Origin: Brevibacterium moorei | GTDB lineage: Bacteria > Actinomycetota > Actinomycetes > Actinomycetales > Brevibacteriaceae | Reading direction: 5' to 3' | DNA: 64,000 nucleotides | Assembly: GCF_024580735.1 (NCBI RefSeq) | Contig: NZ_JANIJX010000018.1 | Coordinates: 1-64,000, forward strand | Shown: positions 1 through 8,433 of the stretch, one piece after another | Layout: each line of letters begins with the position of its first letter | How positions within the stretch are numbered: the first letter of the stretch is position 1 | Made by a program: the position numbers and the translations under genes | The notes under the pieces: model-generated | Databases searched by the model: none | Told to the model about the DNA's origin: nothing | Seen by the model: only the letters and a program-made list of their open reading frames with translations

Positions 1-72
1 GGGATCGGCCCGGGCATGGATGACGAGCGCGACGGCGCGAGCCTTGAGTTCGTCGGTGTATTTCACTGGCAC
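1..72 (-). CDS. IS3-family transposase OrfA, N-terminal fragment (runs off window)
   Basis: Read on the minus strand, a GTG at 72 opens a frame beginning VPVKYTDELKARAVALV, which continues to the window edge. This is the typical start of the helix-turn-helix OrfA subunit of IS3-type transposases, which binds the insertion-sequence ends. An AGGAG ribosome-binding site (complement of 81-85) lies 8 nt upstream of the GTG, which supports the start. Only 24 codons are visible, so the element's integrity and exact subgroup cannot be judged. A left or right inverted repeat should lie just to the right of this gene, but I could not define one. Confidence 0.6.
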   Translation of the reverse strand, partial: MPVKYTDELKARAVALVIHARADP

Positions 73-165
73 GAGAGAATCTCCTTCTTCCAATCTCCCT
101 GCCTCTATTATTCCCGGGGCGATTCAGCTTGATCGTGACTGACTCACAACCAGCTTGGCAAAGAG

Positions 166-213
166 GGCACATACGCATATACGCGTATGTGTTGCAGGTT
201 TGCGCATGCGATG
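166..213. repeat. Degenerate copy of the 9880-9939 palindrome
   Basis: It holds a 9-bp inverted repeat, cacatacgc (168-176) and gcgtatgtg (183-191). This is followed by gttgcaggtttgcgcatg, nearly identical to the right arm of the perfect palindrome at 9880-9939. The left outer arm is not conserved here. It lies between the transposase start and the 3' end of the HutD gene. Confidence 0.6.
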
Positions 214-236
214 CGGGGAGGCGGCCGGTCCGGGCC

Positions 237-938
237 TCAGGCCGCTGGAATGTAGAGGTCGAAGGTGCCGTCGAGGGAGACCTCGGCTATGGGGTGCCCG
301 GCGAGGGTGACGACGGCGCGCCGGGTGGAACCATTGTCCACGACGTGCATGTCGACCAGGCCCGGGGCGATGGGTGAGGCGACCGGTAGGTGAGTGGCCT
401 GAATCGGGCCCGTGGTCCGGCCCGGATCGGTGGTCGAAGTGGCCAGCCCGGAAGCGCCGCGGGCCGAGGCCTGCCCGGACGCGCTGCGGACCATGAGGTT
501 CACGGCGTGGCAGGGGCGCTCCAGCGCCAGCAGCTCCACGGGCTCGGAGCCCGAAAAGCGCACGGCCCGGCCCGGCGCCACGGCGGTCCGGCGTCCGGAG
601 ATGCTCAGGACCACCGGACCGTCGGCTGCCACGAAAGTGCGCGCTACTCCGGGCAGCGCGGAGAACGGGGCGGGCGCGAGCAATTCGGCCACGCTCAGCC
701 GCCACTGCAGCGGGGCTGCCCCAGCCGAGGCCACGGCTGGGATAGCCGGGACCTCGGCCCTGCCAGACGCCTCGGCACGGCCTGCCCGGCCGGGCACCGG
801 CGTACTCGGCGGGCCCGGCAGCTCGGATGATTCCGCGTAGCCGATCAACTCGGTCGTCGTGCCCGCGCCATTGGCCCAGGGTGCGCCGGCCAGCTCGGCG
901 AAGCGGCGGGCCGGGTGGGCTCGGCCGTCGGCAATCAC
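237..938 (-). CDS. HutD/Ves-family cupin-like protein
   Basis: The 233-aa product carries the hallmarks of the HutD family (two-lobed cupin fold): PWANGAGTTTELIGY near residues 20-35, then WRLSVAELLAPAPFSALPGV and a long beta-rich C-terminal half. Family members often sit near histidine-utilisation genes, but their biochemical role is uncertain. No hut genes are in this window. The GTG at 938 is chosen because homology begins a few residues later and the larger open frame upstream is an antisense shadow of alaA. Two insertions rich in Ala, Gly and Pro (about residues 40-65 and 145-170) make it longer than a minimal HutD. It follows alaA on the same strand with a gap of about 100 bp, so the two may be co-transcribed. 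Confidence 0.75.
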   Translation of the reverse strand: MIADGRAHPARRFAELAGAPWANGAGTTTELIGYAESSELPGPPSTPVPGRAGRAEASGRAEVPAIPAVASAGAAPLQWRLSVAELLAPAPFSALPGVARTFVAADGPVVLSISGRRTAVAPGRAVRFSGSEPVELLALERPCHAVNLMVRSASGQASARGASGLATSTTDPGRTTGPIQATHLPVASPIAPGLVDMHVVDNGSTRRAVVTLAGHPIAEVSLDGTFDLYIPAA

Positions 939-1041
939 CGCGTGCTTCCGAAAGCACTCGCGCGGTCGTCCACGAGGTCGATCACCCGTCGGCCCCTGCA
1001 CGCATTCACGAAACGGTGTTCGCTCATGAAGCGGTGCTGGC

Positions 1042-2421
1042 TCATGAAGCGGCGGCCGGCTCGGACACCTTGGCCTCGGAGGGCTCGGCGGTAGCCGCAG
1101 CCGGGGTGGCCACGTCCGCGGAACCCGCGGGCACCTCGGCCGCCGGATCCGCGCTCGCAGCACCTGCGGCAGCGCCGCCGAGCGTGATGGTCCGCGGCCC
1201 GCCCTGCGCATGCTGATGGTAGCCGTCGAGGAACTCCTCGAGCCGGTCCAAGGCCTCGGACAGCATTTCGACCGAGGGCAGGGTGACGAGCCGGAAGTGG
1301 TCGGGCGCGGTCCAGTTGAAGGCGGTGCCGTGGCTGACCAGGATCTTCTGCTCCTTGAGCAGGTCCAGGGCGAAGCGCTCGTCGTCGACGATGCCGAACT
1401 TCTCCACGTCCAGCTTGGGGAACAGGTAGAGCGCGCCCTCGGCGGGTTCGCAGCTGACCCCGTCGATTTCGTTGAGCCGCTTGCAGCTGAAGTCGATCTG
1501 CGCGCCCAGCCGGCCGGTCGGCAGGACCAGGGCGTCGATCGACTGATAGCCGCCCAGCGCCGTGGCGATCGCGTGCTGGGCGGGGACATTGGCGCACATC
1601 CGCATATTCGCCAGCAGTTTGATGCCCTCGATATAGCTGGTGGCCTTCCAATTGGGGCCGGTGATCGCCAGCCAGCCCGAGCGGTAGCCGGCCACCCGGT
1701 AGGCCTTGGACAGCCCGGAGAACGTCAGGCACAGGACGTCCTCCCCGGTCAGCGTGGCCATATTGGTCATCTGCGTGCCGTGGTAGGTGATCTTCTCGTA
1801 GATCTCGTCGGCGAAGATGAGCAGTTCGTGTTCGGCGGCCAGCGTCACGATCTGCCGCAGCGTTTCCTCCGAATAGACCGCACCCGTGGGGTTGTTCGGG
1901 TTGATGACGACGATGCCCTTGGTATTGGGCGTGATCTTCGCGCGGATGTCCTCGACATCGGGCATCCAGCCGTTGGACTCATCGCAGGTGTAGTGCACGG
2001 GGGTGCCGCCGGCCAGTGCGACCGAGGCCGTCCACAGTGGGTAGTCCGGCGCCGGCACGAGGATCTCATCGCCGTGGTTGCACAGGGCCTGCAGGCTCAG
2101 GGTGATGAGTTCGGAGACGCCGTTGCCGATGTAGACGTCGTCGGAGGACAGATTATGGATGCCCTTCGTCTCGTAGTACTGCACGATCGCGCGGCGCGCC
2201 GAGGGGATGCCGCGCGAATCGCTGTAGCCCTGCGCGGTGGGCAGAGCCTTGATCATGTCGACGAGGATCGCATCGGGGGCCTCGAAGCCGAAGGGTGCCG
2301 GATTGCCGATATTGAGTTTGAGGATGCGGTGGCCGGCTGCCTCCATGCTGTCCGCGGCGTCCAGGACCGGGCCGCGAATGTCGTAGAGCACATTGGCCAG
2401 CTTGTCCGACTGCTTGAACAT
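1042..2421 (-). CDS. alaA: Alanine aminotransferase AlaA-type (class I/II)
   Basis: The 459-aa PLP enzyme probably interconverts pyruvate plus glutamate with alanine plus 2-oxoglutarate in the cytosol. It follows E. coli AlaA closely from its first residues: YDIRGPVLDAA, LNIGNPAPFGFEAPDAI, YIGNGVSELI, PAPDYPLWTA, INPNNPTGAVYSEE. The PLP-binding lysine is in FSGLSKAYRVAGYRSGW. ATG at 2421 has a GAGGAG site 9 nt upstream (complement of 2431-2436). The core ends near residue 410 and is followed by a tail of about 45 residues rich in Ala, Pro, Glu and Ser, which the E. coli enzyme lacks. It is transcribed divergently from the TRIC-channel gene, and the HutD gene lies downstream. Confidence 0.92.
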   Translation of the reverse strand: MFKQSDKLANVLYDIRGPVLDAADSMEAAGHRILKLNIGNPAPFGFEAPDAILVDMIKALPTAQGYSDSRGIPSARRAIVQYYETKGIHNLSSDDVYIGNGVSELITLSLQALCNHGDEILVPAPDYPLWTASVALAGGTPVHYTCDESNGWMPDVEDIRAKITPNTKGIVVINPNNPTGAVYSEETLRQIVTLAAEHELLIFADEIYEKITYHGTQMTNMATLTGEDVLCLTFSGLSKAYRVAGYRSGWLAITGPNWKATSYIEGIKLLANMRMCANVPAQHAIATALGGYQSIDALVLPTGRLGAQIDFSCKRLNEIDGVSCEPAEGALYLFPKLDVEKFGIVDDERFALDLLKEQKILVSHGTAFNWTAPDHFRLVTLPSVEMLSEALDRLEEFLDGYHQHAQGGPRTITLGGAAAGAASADPAAEVPAGSADVATPAAATAEPSEAKVSEPAAAS

Positions 2422-2848
2422 GGGTGGGAACTCCTCGGTTGTCTGCGTGGTGGCCGCGTCCGCCGGTCGGGGTGCGGCGGCATGTCTTGCCGCCGTCCGG
2501 CCCGGCTCCGAACCGCGTCCAGTGTGACGGTCCGCGCCCCAGCCTACGCGCAACGCCGTTGCACAACCGCATTCCAAAAGGTTCGACCTGGGTGCCTTTG
2601 GCGCGCTGGCGCGGCAGCACAAAGGTTCCGGGGCCGAGGTTCCGGCCGGGACCTCGGGCGCGGACGCCGGGTGTGCTCGGGGCGGCCGGGTGCGCTTGGG
2701 GTGGCCGGGCCGGTGCCATGGCAGGCCCAAGGGCGGGCGTCCCAGGGGGACGTCCCGCGGCGGCGGGTGGGGGCGGCAGACGGAGCCGTGGGTGGGGAGG
2801 CGAGTGGAACGGCGAGTGGGAAGGCGCGCCCCGATACAATCGACTGTC
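2422..2848. other. 427-bp divergent intergenic region
   Basis: No gene is supported here. It must hold the alaA promoter (minus strand) and the leaderless promoter of the TRIC gene (plus strand). A 13-bp palindrome, gcaacgccgttgc, occupies 2550-2562 and is a possible operator. The stretch 2640-2830 is G-rich on the plus strand with no coding signature. Confidence 0.5.
2835..2840 (+). promoter_or_regulatory. -10 box TACAAT of a leaderless promoter (TRIC gene)
   Basis: TACAAT ends 8 nt before the GTG at 2849, and there is no Shine-Dalgarno sequence between them. Transcription would start at or next to the start codon. Confidence 0.6.
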
Positions 2849-3541
2849 GTGGACTCCCAGACGATCCTGCTCATCCTCGACCTGGCCGGCGTATTCGCCT
2901 TCGCACTGTCGGGGAACCTGCTGGCCGCCCGGCTCAATATCGACATCACCGGCGGGCTGGTGCTCGGCGCGCTGGCCGGCCTGGGCGGCGGGATCGTCCG
3001 CGACGTCATCCTCGTGACCTTCCCCGTCACCCTGGCCAATCCGCTGTACCTGATCCCGCCGGTGCTCAGCACCGTGTTCGTGTACTTCCTGGGGCAGCGC
3101 GTGCTGCCGCTGCGCACGCTCATCATCGTCTTCGACGCGCTGGGGCTGAGCCTGTTCTGCATGACCAGCGTGGTGCGGGTGCTGGACTTCGAGGTCAATG
3201 TGCCCGCCGCGATCGTGCTGGGGCTGATCACCTGCTGCGGCGGCGGCCTGTTGCGCGATGTGGTGGCCAATGAGCTGCCGGCGGTGTTCAACGGCTCCGA
3301 CCTGTACATGATCCCGTCGGCGGTGGGGTGCGCGCTGACCGCGGCGGTGTGCCGGCTGGACTGGTTCAACCTGTGGACCGGGCTGATCATCGCGGCCTTT
3401 GTGTTCGCCTTCCGGATGACGGCGTGGAAGCTGCAATGGCATGTGCCATCACCCATGCGGCAATGGTCCTACCAGGGCCTGCGCACCCGCCGCCGCAGCC
3501 GCACCGACGACGTCTTCCGCGGCGGTCCCGACGGACAGTGA
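2849..3541 (+). CDS. TRIC-type (UPF0126/YeiB-like) cation channel protein
   Basis: The 230-aa integral membrane protein has about seven hydrophobic segments arranged as two similar halves, each with a glycine-rich re-entrant motif: GGLVLGALAGLGGGIVRDVI in the first and GLITCCGGGLLRDVV in the second. This GGG-[IL]-[VL]-RDV signature identifies the UPF0126 family, the bacterial relatives of trimeric intracellular cation (potassium) channels. The GTG at 2849 is chosen because the first membrane helix begins within 10 residues and a -10 box sits just upstream. The longer open frame before it has no membrane or homology signal. The tail ends in a basic RRRSR stretch. It is convergent with the class-III aminotransferase gene, and the two are separated by repeat R1. 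Confidence 0.88.
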   Translation: MDSQTILLILDLAGVFAFALSGNLLAARLNIDITGGLVLGALAGLGGGIVRDVILVTFPVTLANPLYLIPPVLSTVFVYFLGQRVLPLRTLIIVFDALGLSLFCMTSVVRVLDFEVNVPAAIVLGLITCCGGGLLRDVVANELPAVFNGSDLYMIPSAVGCALTAAVCRLDWFNLWTGLIIAAFVFAFRMTAWKLQWHVPSPMRQWSYQGLRTRRRSRTDDVFRGGPDGQ

Positions 3542-3563
3542 GCTGACGCGAGTCGCGCTGGAT

Positions 3564-3637
3564 GTTCCACTACTTGACGAAATGTCGATTTCTGCTCGAA
3601 ATCGCCGATATATCAACATTTCGGCAAGTAGTGGAAC
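3564..3637. repeat. Dispersed palindromic repeat R1 (gttccactac family)
   Basis: Inverted arms gttccactacttg and caagtagtggaac frame inner arms cgaaatgt and acatttcg around a variable centre. It lies between two convergent genes, where it could act as a bidirectional terminator. Related copies are at 6114-6244 and 13964-14038. Confidence 0.85.
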
Positions 3638-3660
3638 TCAGGGACGGTGTGTGGGGTGGG

Positions 3661-5190
3661 TCAGGGGAGGAGGGTGGCGAAGATGTCCAGGAAGCGGTCC
3701 ACGTCCGGCTCGGTGATGGCCAGGGGCGGGCGCACCTTCAGCGTATTGCCCGCCTGGCCCGAGGCCGAGATCAGCACTCCGGCCTCCCGCAGTTCGTTGA
3801 CCAACCGGTTCGCCGAGGCCGGGTCGGGGGCACCGGATTCGTCCAGTACGTCCAGGCCCAGGAACAGCCCCGCGTGCCGGACGGGCGCGAACCGGGGGTC
3901 CGCGCCGTAGGCTGCTCCGGCTGCAGTGGGCATTGCGCCGACTGCAGCGCCGGACGTCGCGCCTGCCGCGGGGGACTGCGCGTCCGAGGCCCCGCCCCGT
4001 TCGGCGCCGGCGCTCATGTTCAGCGTCCGGTCGGCCGTGAGCCGGCTCAGATCGTCGGCCAGTCGATCGCCCAAGCGCAGCGCGTGCGCCGGCAGGTCCT
4101 CGGAGCGGATCACCTCGAGCACCGCGCGGGCGGCCGCGATCGACACGGGATTGCCGCCGAAGGTGTTGAAGTAGCGGACGTTCTGGCCGAACTTCCGGCC
4201 GACCTCGCGCCGATGCACGACCGCCGAGATCGGCATGCCATTGCCCATCGGCTTGCCCAGCACGACGATATCGGGCACGAAGGACTCGGCCCCGGCCCCG
4301 CCCCCTGCCGAGGTTGCCGCCGCGCCGGTGCCGACAGTGCCGGCAGTGTCCGCCGCGCCCGCTGTGTCATCTGAGCCGACTTCGGCCGGATGCCGCGCGA
4401 AGCCCCACATGGTGCCGGTGCGTCCGAAGCCCGGCTGGACCTCGTCGGCGATGTAGAGGCCCCCGTAGCGGTGCGCGACGGCGGCAGCCGCCGGCAGCAA
4501 CCCCAGCGGATCGGGCCGCACCCCGTCCGAGGACATGATCGAGTCGATGAGCACCGCGGCCAGTCCCGCGCCCATCTCCTGCAACCGGACGGCGGCGGAC
4601 TCGACGGCCGCGGCGAAGGCGGCCGAGGCCTCGGCCGGGGAAGCCGCCGAAACCGCCGGGTCGGGCAGCTCCACGAGTTCGACGAAGGGGCTCAGCGCAT
4701 TGCCGTCGCCCAGGCTCGGCGACAGTTCCGCCGAGGCGGTGGTGGTGCCGTGGTAGGCGTGCGAGGTGACGATGATGCCGCGGTTGCCCGTGTAATAGCG
4801 GGCCATGCGCACGGCCAGGTCGACGGCCTCGGAGCCGGTGCAGGCGTAGGTGACGCGGTCCAGGGCCGGCGGGAATTCGGCCAGCAGCGCCTCCGAATAG
4901 TCCACCACGGCGGGGGTGACGTAGCGCGTGTGGGTGTTGAGGGTGGACAGCTGGCGCGAGACGTATTCGGTGACCAGCGGGTGTGAGTGCCCGATGCTGG
5001 GGACGTTGTTGTACATGTCGATGTACTCGCGGCCGGCCGTGTCGTAGAGGCGCGCGCCCTGGCCCCTGACCAGCTCCACCGGGTGCTCGTAGAACAGGCG
5101 GTAGGAGTCCGACAGGACGGCATTGCGGCGGCGGATCAGTTCGGAATCTTCGGGACTGGACCCCTGGCGGAGGTTCGCTTCACGGCTCAT
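3661..5190 (-). CDS. Class-III PLP enzyme of the phospholyase type (ethanolamine-phosphate / phosphohydroxylysine lyase-like)
   Basis: The 509-aa PLP-dependent fold-type I enzyme has YIDMYNNVPSIGHSHP, LSTLNTHTRY and TGSEAVDLAVRMAR. These match the human AGXT2L1/AGXT2L2 phospholyases (for example the NNV-x-x-(V/I)GH-x-HP and LNT-x-(S/T)R segments) better than ordinary transaminases. The PLP lysine is in VLGKPMGNGMPIS near residue 309. That family removes phosphate and ammonia from phosphoethanolamine or 5-phosphohydroxylysine to give an aldehyde. A kinase of the hydroxylysine-kinase type lies nearby at 6278, which supports the reading. Two Ala/Gly/Thr-rich insertions, at about residues 268-300 and 385-425, are absent from typical members. 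The minus-strand hexamer CAGACT ends 6 nt before the ATG, so the gene may be leaderless. A plain omega-transaminase is the alternative. Confidence 0.78.
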   Translation of the reverse strand: MSREANLRQGSSPEDSELIRRRNAVLSDSYRLFYEHPVELVRGQGARLYDTAGREYIDMYNNVPSIGHSHPLVTEYVSRQLSTLNTHTRYVTPAVVDYSEALLAEFPPALDRVTYACTGSEAVDLAVRMARYYTGNRGIIVTSHAYHGTTTASAELSPSLGDGNALSPFVELVELPDPAVSAASPAEASAAFAAAVESAAVRLQEMGAGLAAVLIDSIMSSDGVRPDPLGLLPAAAAVAHRYGGLYIADEVQPGFGRTGTMWGFARHPAEVGSDDTAGAADTAGTVGTGAAATSAGGGAGAESFVPDIVVLGKPMGNGMPISAVVHRREVGRKFGQNVRYFNTFGGNPVSIAAARAVLEVIRSEDLPAHALRLGDRLADDLSRLTADRTLNMSAGAERGGASDAQSPAAGATSGAAVGAMPTAAGAAYGADPRFAPVRHAGLFLGLDVLDESGAPDPASANRLVNELREAGVLISASGQAGNTLKVRPPLAITEPDVDRFLDIFATLLP

Positions 5191-5302
5191 ACGCCTAGTC
5201 TGGCACGCCGGACGCGTCCTTGTGCGTCTTATGGGTGCGGGCGAGGTGGGGTGGTGTCCGCGCCGGCTGCCGCACCGGAGTCGTGCATGGGAGACTGGAG
5301 GG

Positions 5303-6127
5303 ATGCATAGCGATGAGCAGCCGGGGCGGCCTGGACCTGAATCGGAGCAGTACCCGGTTCAGCCTCGGGAACCCGCGGCCGGCCGGCAGCCGGAACCCGT
5401 CGCCCGGGATGCGGGCACCCGTGCCGGCATCCTCGCCCCAACTATCCATCCTCGTGCCGTGGTCGCCCTGGCGATCGTCGCCGCGGCCGCGGTGCTGGGG
5501 CTGGGACTGGTGGTGCGGCTGGATCCGGGGATCGACATGGCGATCGTCATCTGGGCCAACGGTCTGCACCCGGGGTGGGTCGGGGCCTCGACGGATGCCG
5601 TCTACGGATTCCAGCGGGTCCCCGGCGCGATCGGTCTGCTGCTCGGCGCCGGGGCGCTGGCCTGGTGGGGAACGCGCTTGCCCCGGGCCGTGCTGACCTT
5701 CGTGCTGACGGTCGCCGTGACCTGGCTGCCGATCACCGGGATCAAGGAGCTGGTGGATCGGCCGCGGCCCGACCATTCCCTGTTGGCCCAGCCCTTTGCC
5801 GCGTGGCCCGCCGATCCCTCCTTCCCCAGTGGGCACACGGGGTTCGCGGTGGCGCTGGCCATGGGGGTGTGGTTCCTGGTGCGCAGGACCCGGGCCCGGC
5901 CCATCGCCGCTGTGCTGTGTGTGGCCTATCCGGCGCTCATCGTGTGCACCGTGCTCATCGTCGGCGTCCACCATCCCACCGATGTCCTGGGCTCGATCGT
6001 ATGGTCGGTCGCGGTGGCCCCCGCTGTGCGCTTGGGCCTGGTTGCGGCAGGCGACCGGCTCGGTTCCGGTGATCCATCCGGTTCACGTGGTTCCGGGGGT
6101 TCATCTCGCCGGAGTTCCACTACATAG
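5303..6127 (+). CDS. PAP2-superfamily membrane phosphatase
   Basis: The 274-aa protein has an N-terminal cytosolic Pro/Glu/Arg-rich stretch and then five or six membrane helices. The acid-phosphatase motifs appear in order: KELVDRPRP (motif 1), PSFPSGHTGFAVAL (motif 2) and GVHHPTDVLGS (motif 3), with catalytic histidines in motifs 2 and 3. Such enzymes dephosphorylate lipid phosphates such as phosphatidate or undecaprenyl pyrophosphate at the membrane; the substrate here is unknown. ATG 5303 follows GAGACT by 6 nt, suggesting a leaderless or very short leader. The divergent neighbour is the phospholyase-like gene. The last codons, encoding SSTT and stop, lie inside repeat R2, so the repeat supplies the C-terminus. 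Confidence 0.88.
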   Translation: MHSDEQPGRPGPESEQYPVQPREPAAGRQPEPVARDAGTRAGILAPTIHPRAVVALAIVAAAAVLGLGLVVRLDPGIDMAIVIWANGLHPGWVGASTDAVYGFQRVPGAIGLLLGAGALAWWGTRLPRAVLTFVLTVAVTWLPITGIKELVDRPRPDHSLLAQPFAAWPADPSFPSGHTGFAVALAMGVWFLVRRTRARPIAAVLCVAYPALIVCTVLIVGVHHPTDVLGSIVWSVAVAPAVRLGLVAAGDRLGSGDPSGSRGSGGSSRRSSTT

Positions 6128-6244
6128 GCTCCATCGCATAACAGTTCCACTACGTGACGAAATGTTGATTTTCGGAGGTGGGAGCGCTCCCAATCGACAT
6201 TTCGCTATGTAGTGGACGAAGGTCGAAGTGGAGTCGTAGTGGAC
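6114..6244. repeat. Dispersed palindromic repeat R2, compound copy
   Basis: There are two gttccactac half-sites (6114, 6144) and two gtagtggac half-sites (6209, about 6234). The outer left half pairs best with the first right half (ctatgtagtgga), and the second left half pairs with the last right half. This suggests two interleaved or nested insertions. The inner segment gggagcgctcccaatcgac closely matches R3. Confidence 0.8.
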
Positions 6245-6264
6245 GAGGGTCGGGGGTGCTCCCA

Positions 6265-6270
6265 TAGGAT
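6265..6270 (+). promoter_or_regulatory. -10 box TAGGAT of a leaderless promoter (kinase)
   Basis: TAGGAT is separated by exactly 7 nt from ATG 6278. The intervening tgggggc is too close to the start to serve as a normal ribosome-binding site. Confidence 0.6.
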
Positions 6271-6277
6271 TGGGGGC

Positions 6278-7666
6278 ATGAGTCGACCGCTGCATTCCCT
6301 GACCCCAGCCGAGGTCGCCGAACTGTGCCGCGCACACTTCGGCCTGGACGTGCAGGTGGGCCGCTTCCTGGCCGGCGAGATCGCGGTCAATATCGTGGTG
6401 ACCGCCTCGGGTGAGGACGTTGTCAAGAGCTATGTGCTCAAGGCCGAGTATCCCAGTCCCACGATGCCCGTCGAACACGCCGACTGGTTCTGCGCCGTGC
6501 AGGGCCTGGCGGCCCGCGCCGGCTTGCCGGTGGCCCGACAGGTGCCTGCACTGCACCCGTATTCGACCGCGGCCGGCGAGTCCTCGGGCTATCTGGCACT
6601 CGTCGCTGTGCCGCCGAGGGACGTTGCGGTGCCGCCGAAGGGCACTGCATTGAGCGACACCGCATTGCAGGACACCACGAAAGACGCCGCGGCGGAGGCC
6701 CCTGCGCCTGCGGACGCTGCGCCGCAGACCGCGCCGCTCCAGGGCGCCGTGCCCAAGGACGCCGCGCTGCCGGGCGCTACTGCGACGAGCACACAGGCGA
6801 CGGGCACAACGCCGTTGGGCACAGAGGCGAACGCCGGTGGCCCCGCGGCGGTGGCCTCGGCGGACGATGGGCAGGCGGATGCCGGGCCCCGGGTGATGCT
6901 GCGCCTGCAGGAGTACCTGGCCGGCGAGGTCGCGGCCTCCGCCGAGGTCCCGGCCGACTATCCACAGCAGGTCGGCCGACTGACGGCCCGGCTGGTCGCG
7001 GCGCTGGCGCAGGCTCCGGCCGAGCCCGAACCGATCCTGCACCCGTGGTCGTTCGAGACCACCGGGCGCAATGTGCTCTCGGCTGCCGATCGGATTGCAG
7101 CGCTCGAATCCGCCGGCCTGGTCCCGGTGGACATGGGGACCCGGCTGTCCGCCGACGTCGCCCTGGCCCGGCGAGTCGCGCGTGCCTTCGAAACGCGCGT
7201 GCGGCCATTGCTGCCCGAGTTGCCGTGCCAGGTCGTGCATCAGGACGTCAACGATTTCAACATCCTGCTCGGCGCGGGCGCCGCGAGTACGATCGAGGCC
7301 ACGCCCGGCGCGCTGCACATCACCGGACTGATCGACTTCGGCGACACCCGCACGGCTCCGCGCGTGGCGGAACTGGCGATCGCCGCCTCGTACACGATGC
7401 TGGGCGTGGACGATCCGCTGGCCGCCCTGCGCGCCTGCGTCTCCGCCTACGTCGCGGCCTCGGCCGGCACCCCCGCCGAACTCACGGATCGGGAACTCGA
7501 ATTGGTCGAGGTGAGTGCGCTGGCCAGGCTGTGTCTCAACGCCTGCACCTGGTCCGCCCGCACGCTGGCCGCCGGCCTCGACTCGCCGGACGCCGCCTAC
7601 GGCCGGGCGCGGATGGCGCGTACCTGGCCCGTGGTCAGGGCCCTGGCCGAGGCCATCGCCGGCTGA
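6278..7666 (+). CDS. APH-fold kinase, hydroxylysine-kinase-like (amino-alcohol kinase)
   Basis: The 462-aa protein is of the aminoglycoside-phosphotransferase superfamily. It has the catalytic loop VVHQDVNDFNILL near residue 320 (HxDxxxxN) and the metal-binding GLIDFGDTRTAPRVAELAIA about 30 residues later. Both segments, and LRLQEYLAGEV earlier, resemble animal hydroxylysine kinase (HYKK: HGDLNDHNIL, GILDFGDMSYG) more than antibiotic-resistance enzymes. The probable role is GTP- or ATP-dependent phosphorylation of a small amino alcohol, feeding the phospholyase-like enzyme at 3661-5190. About 95 residues rich in Ala, Thr and Pro (roughly 108-205) interrupt the N-terminal lobe. The start is fixed by the -10 box 7 nt upstream and by homology beginning near LTPAEVAELC. 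The substrate is inferred, not proven. Confidence 0.75.
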   Translation: MSRPLHSLTPAEVAELCRAHFGLDVQVGRFLAGEIAVNIVVTASGEDVVKSYVLKAEYPSPTMPVEHADWFCAVQGLAARAGLPVARQVPALHPYSTAAGESSGYLALVAVPPRDVAVPPKGTALSDTALQDTTKDAAAEAPAPADAAPQTAPLQGAVPKDAALPGATATSTQATGTTPLGTEANAGGPAAVASADDGQADAGPRVMLRLQEYLAGEVAASAEVPADYPQQVGRLTARLVAALAQAPAEPEPILHPWSFETTGRNVLSAADRIAALESAGLVPVDMGTRLSADVALARRVARAFETRVRPLLPELPCQVVHQDVNDFNILLGAGAASTIEATPGALHITGLIDFGDTRTAPRVAELAIAASYTMLGVDDPLAALRACVSAYVAASAGTPAELTDRELELVEVSALARLCLNACTWSARTLAAGLDSPDAAYGRARMARTWPVVRALAEAIAG

Positions 7667-7746
7667 GCGTCCTCGCGTCGAGTCTCAGGGACCGGGCGGC
7701 CGGATGTCGAAGGCCGGGCTTAGCGGCGATGGTCCGGGCCAGTGGT

Positions 7747-7752
7747 TACAGT
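7747..7752 (+). promoter_or_regulatory. -10 box TACAGT of a leaderless promoter (Rieske gene)
   Basis: TACAGT is followed by 7 nt (ggggccc) and then ATG 7760. Confidence 0.6.
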
Positions 7753-7759
7753 GGGGCCC

Positions 7760-8287
7760 ATGAGTTCTGTCCTCCGCGTTTCCGGTACCCATGATCACTC
7801 CGTAGCTGAGGAAGGCGAGACGGCTGCAGGCGCGGCCGCCGCAAGCTCGGTCGCCGCAAACGCGGTCGCCTCAAACGCGGCCGGATCCGGTGTCTCGGCC
7901 CCCAGCCGGCGGCGCATCCTCAAGTCCGCGGCTGTGGGCGTGACGGGCGTTGCTGTGGTCGGCGGTCTGGCGGCCTGTGGTTCGGAGTCGAAGGCGCCCG
8001 AACCGCTTGAACTCCCCGAAACAGAGGTCCCCGTCGGCTCCGGCGTCGTGAAGAACAGCTGGGTGGTCGTGCAGCCGACGAAGGGCGATTTCAAGGCGTA
8101 CTCGGCGATCTGCCCCCATCAGGGATGCCTGGTGCGGCAGGTGACCAAGGACGACATCACGTGTCCGTGCCACACCTCGGTGTTCTCGACCGAGGACGGA
8201 TCGAAGATCGCGGGCCCGGCCAATAAGGGTCTGACGCCGGGCAAGGTGGAGAAGTCGGGGGCCACCCTCAAGATCAGCGCGAGCTGA
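7760..8287 (+). CDS. Rieske [2Fe-2S] lipoprotein, Tat-exported
   Basis: The 175-aa protein has a twin-arginine signal (SRRRILKSA, residues 49-57), a hydrophobic stretch and a lipobox LAAC with Cys73 as the lipidated residue. It is therefore probably exported folded and anchored outside the membrane. The Rieske fold carries CPHQGC (Cys118, His120, Cys123) and CPCH (Cys135, Cys137, His138). By family rules Cys118, His120, Cys135 and His138 bind the cluster, and Cys123-Cys137 form the disulphide. The product is a small stand-alone ferredoxin-like electron carrier, not a cytochrome bc subunit; the partner is unknown. A 50-residue Ala/Ser-rich leader precedes the Tat motif. No partner gene is adjacent. 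Confidence 0.9.
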   Translation: MSSVLRVSGTHDHSVAEEGETAAGAAAASSVAANAVASNAAGSGVSAPSRRRILKSAAVGVTGVAVVGGLAACGSESKAPEPLELPETEVPVGSGVVKNSWVVVQPTKGDFKAYSAICPHQGCLVRQVTKDDITCPCHTSVFSTEDGSKIAGPANKGLTPGKVEKSGATLKISAS

Positions 8288-8433
8288 GGCACTCGGGCCC
8301 GGCCCGTCACCGGGGCGCGCGCCGTCCCAGCCGCCTGGTCTCCTGGCCTCACGCCCTTCGCCGCGATGCGGGGCCTGGGCCGCGCGATGTGAGCGGCCGG
8401 TCGCGCAATGCGCATGTCCTGGGTCGGTGAGGC

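Noticed and set aside
1210-3273. Long plus-strand open frame of 687 codons opposite alaA
   Set aside because: It is antisense to a clearly conserved alaA, its translation shows no family, and it arises from GC-rich third-position bias.
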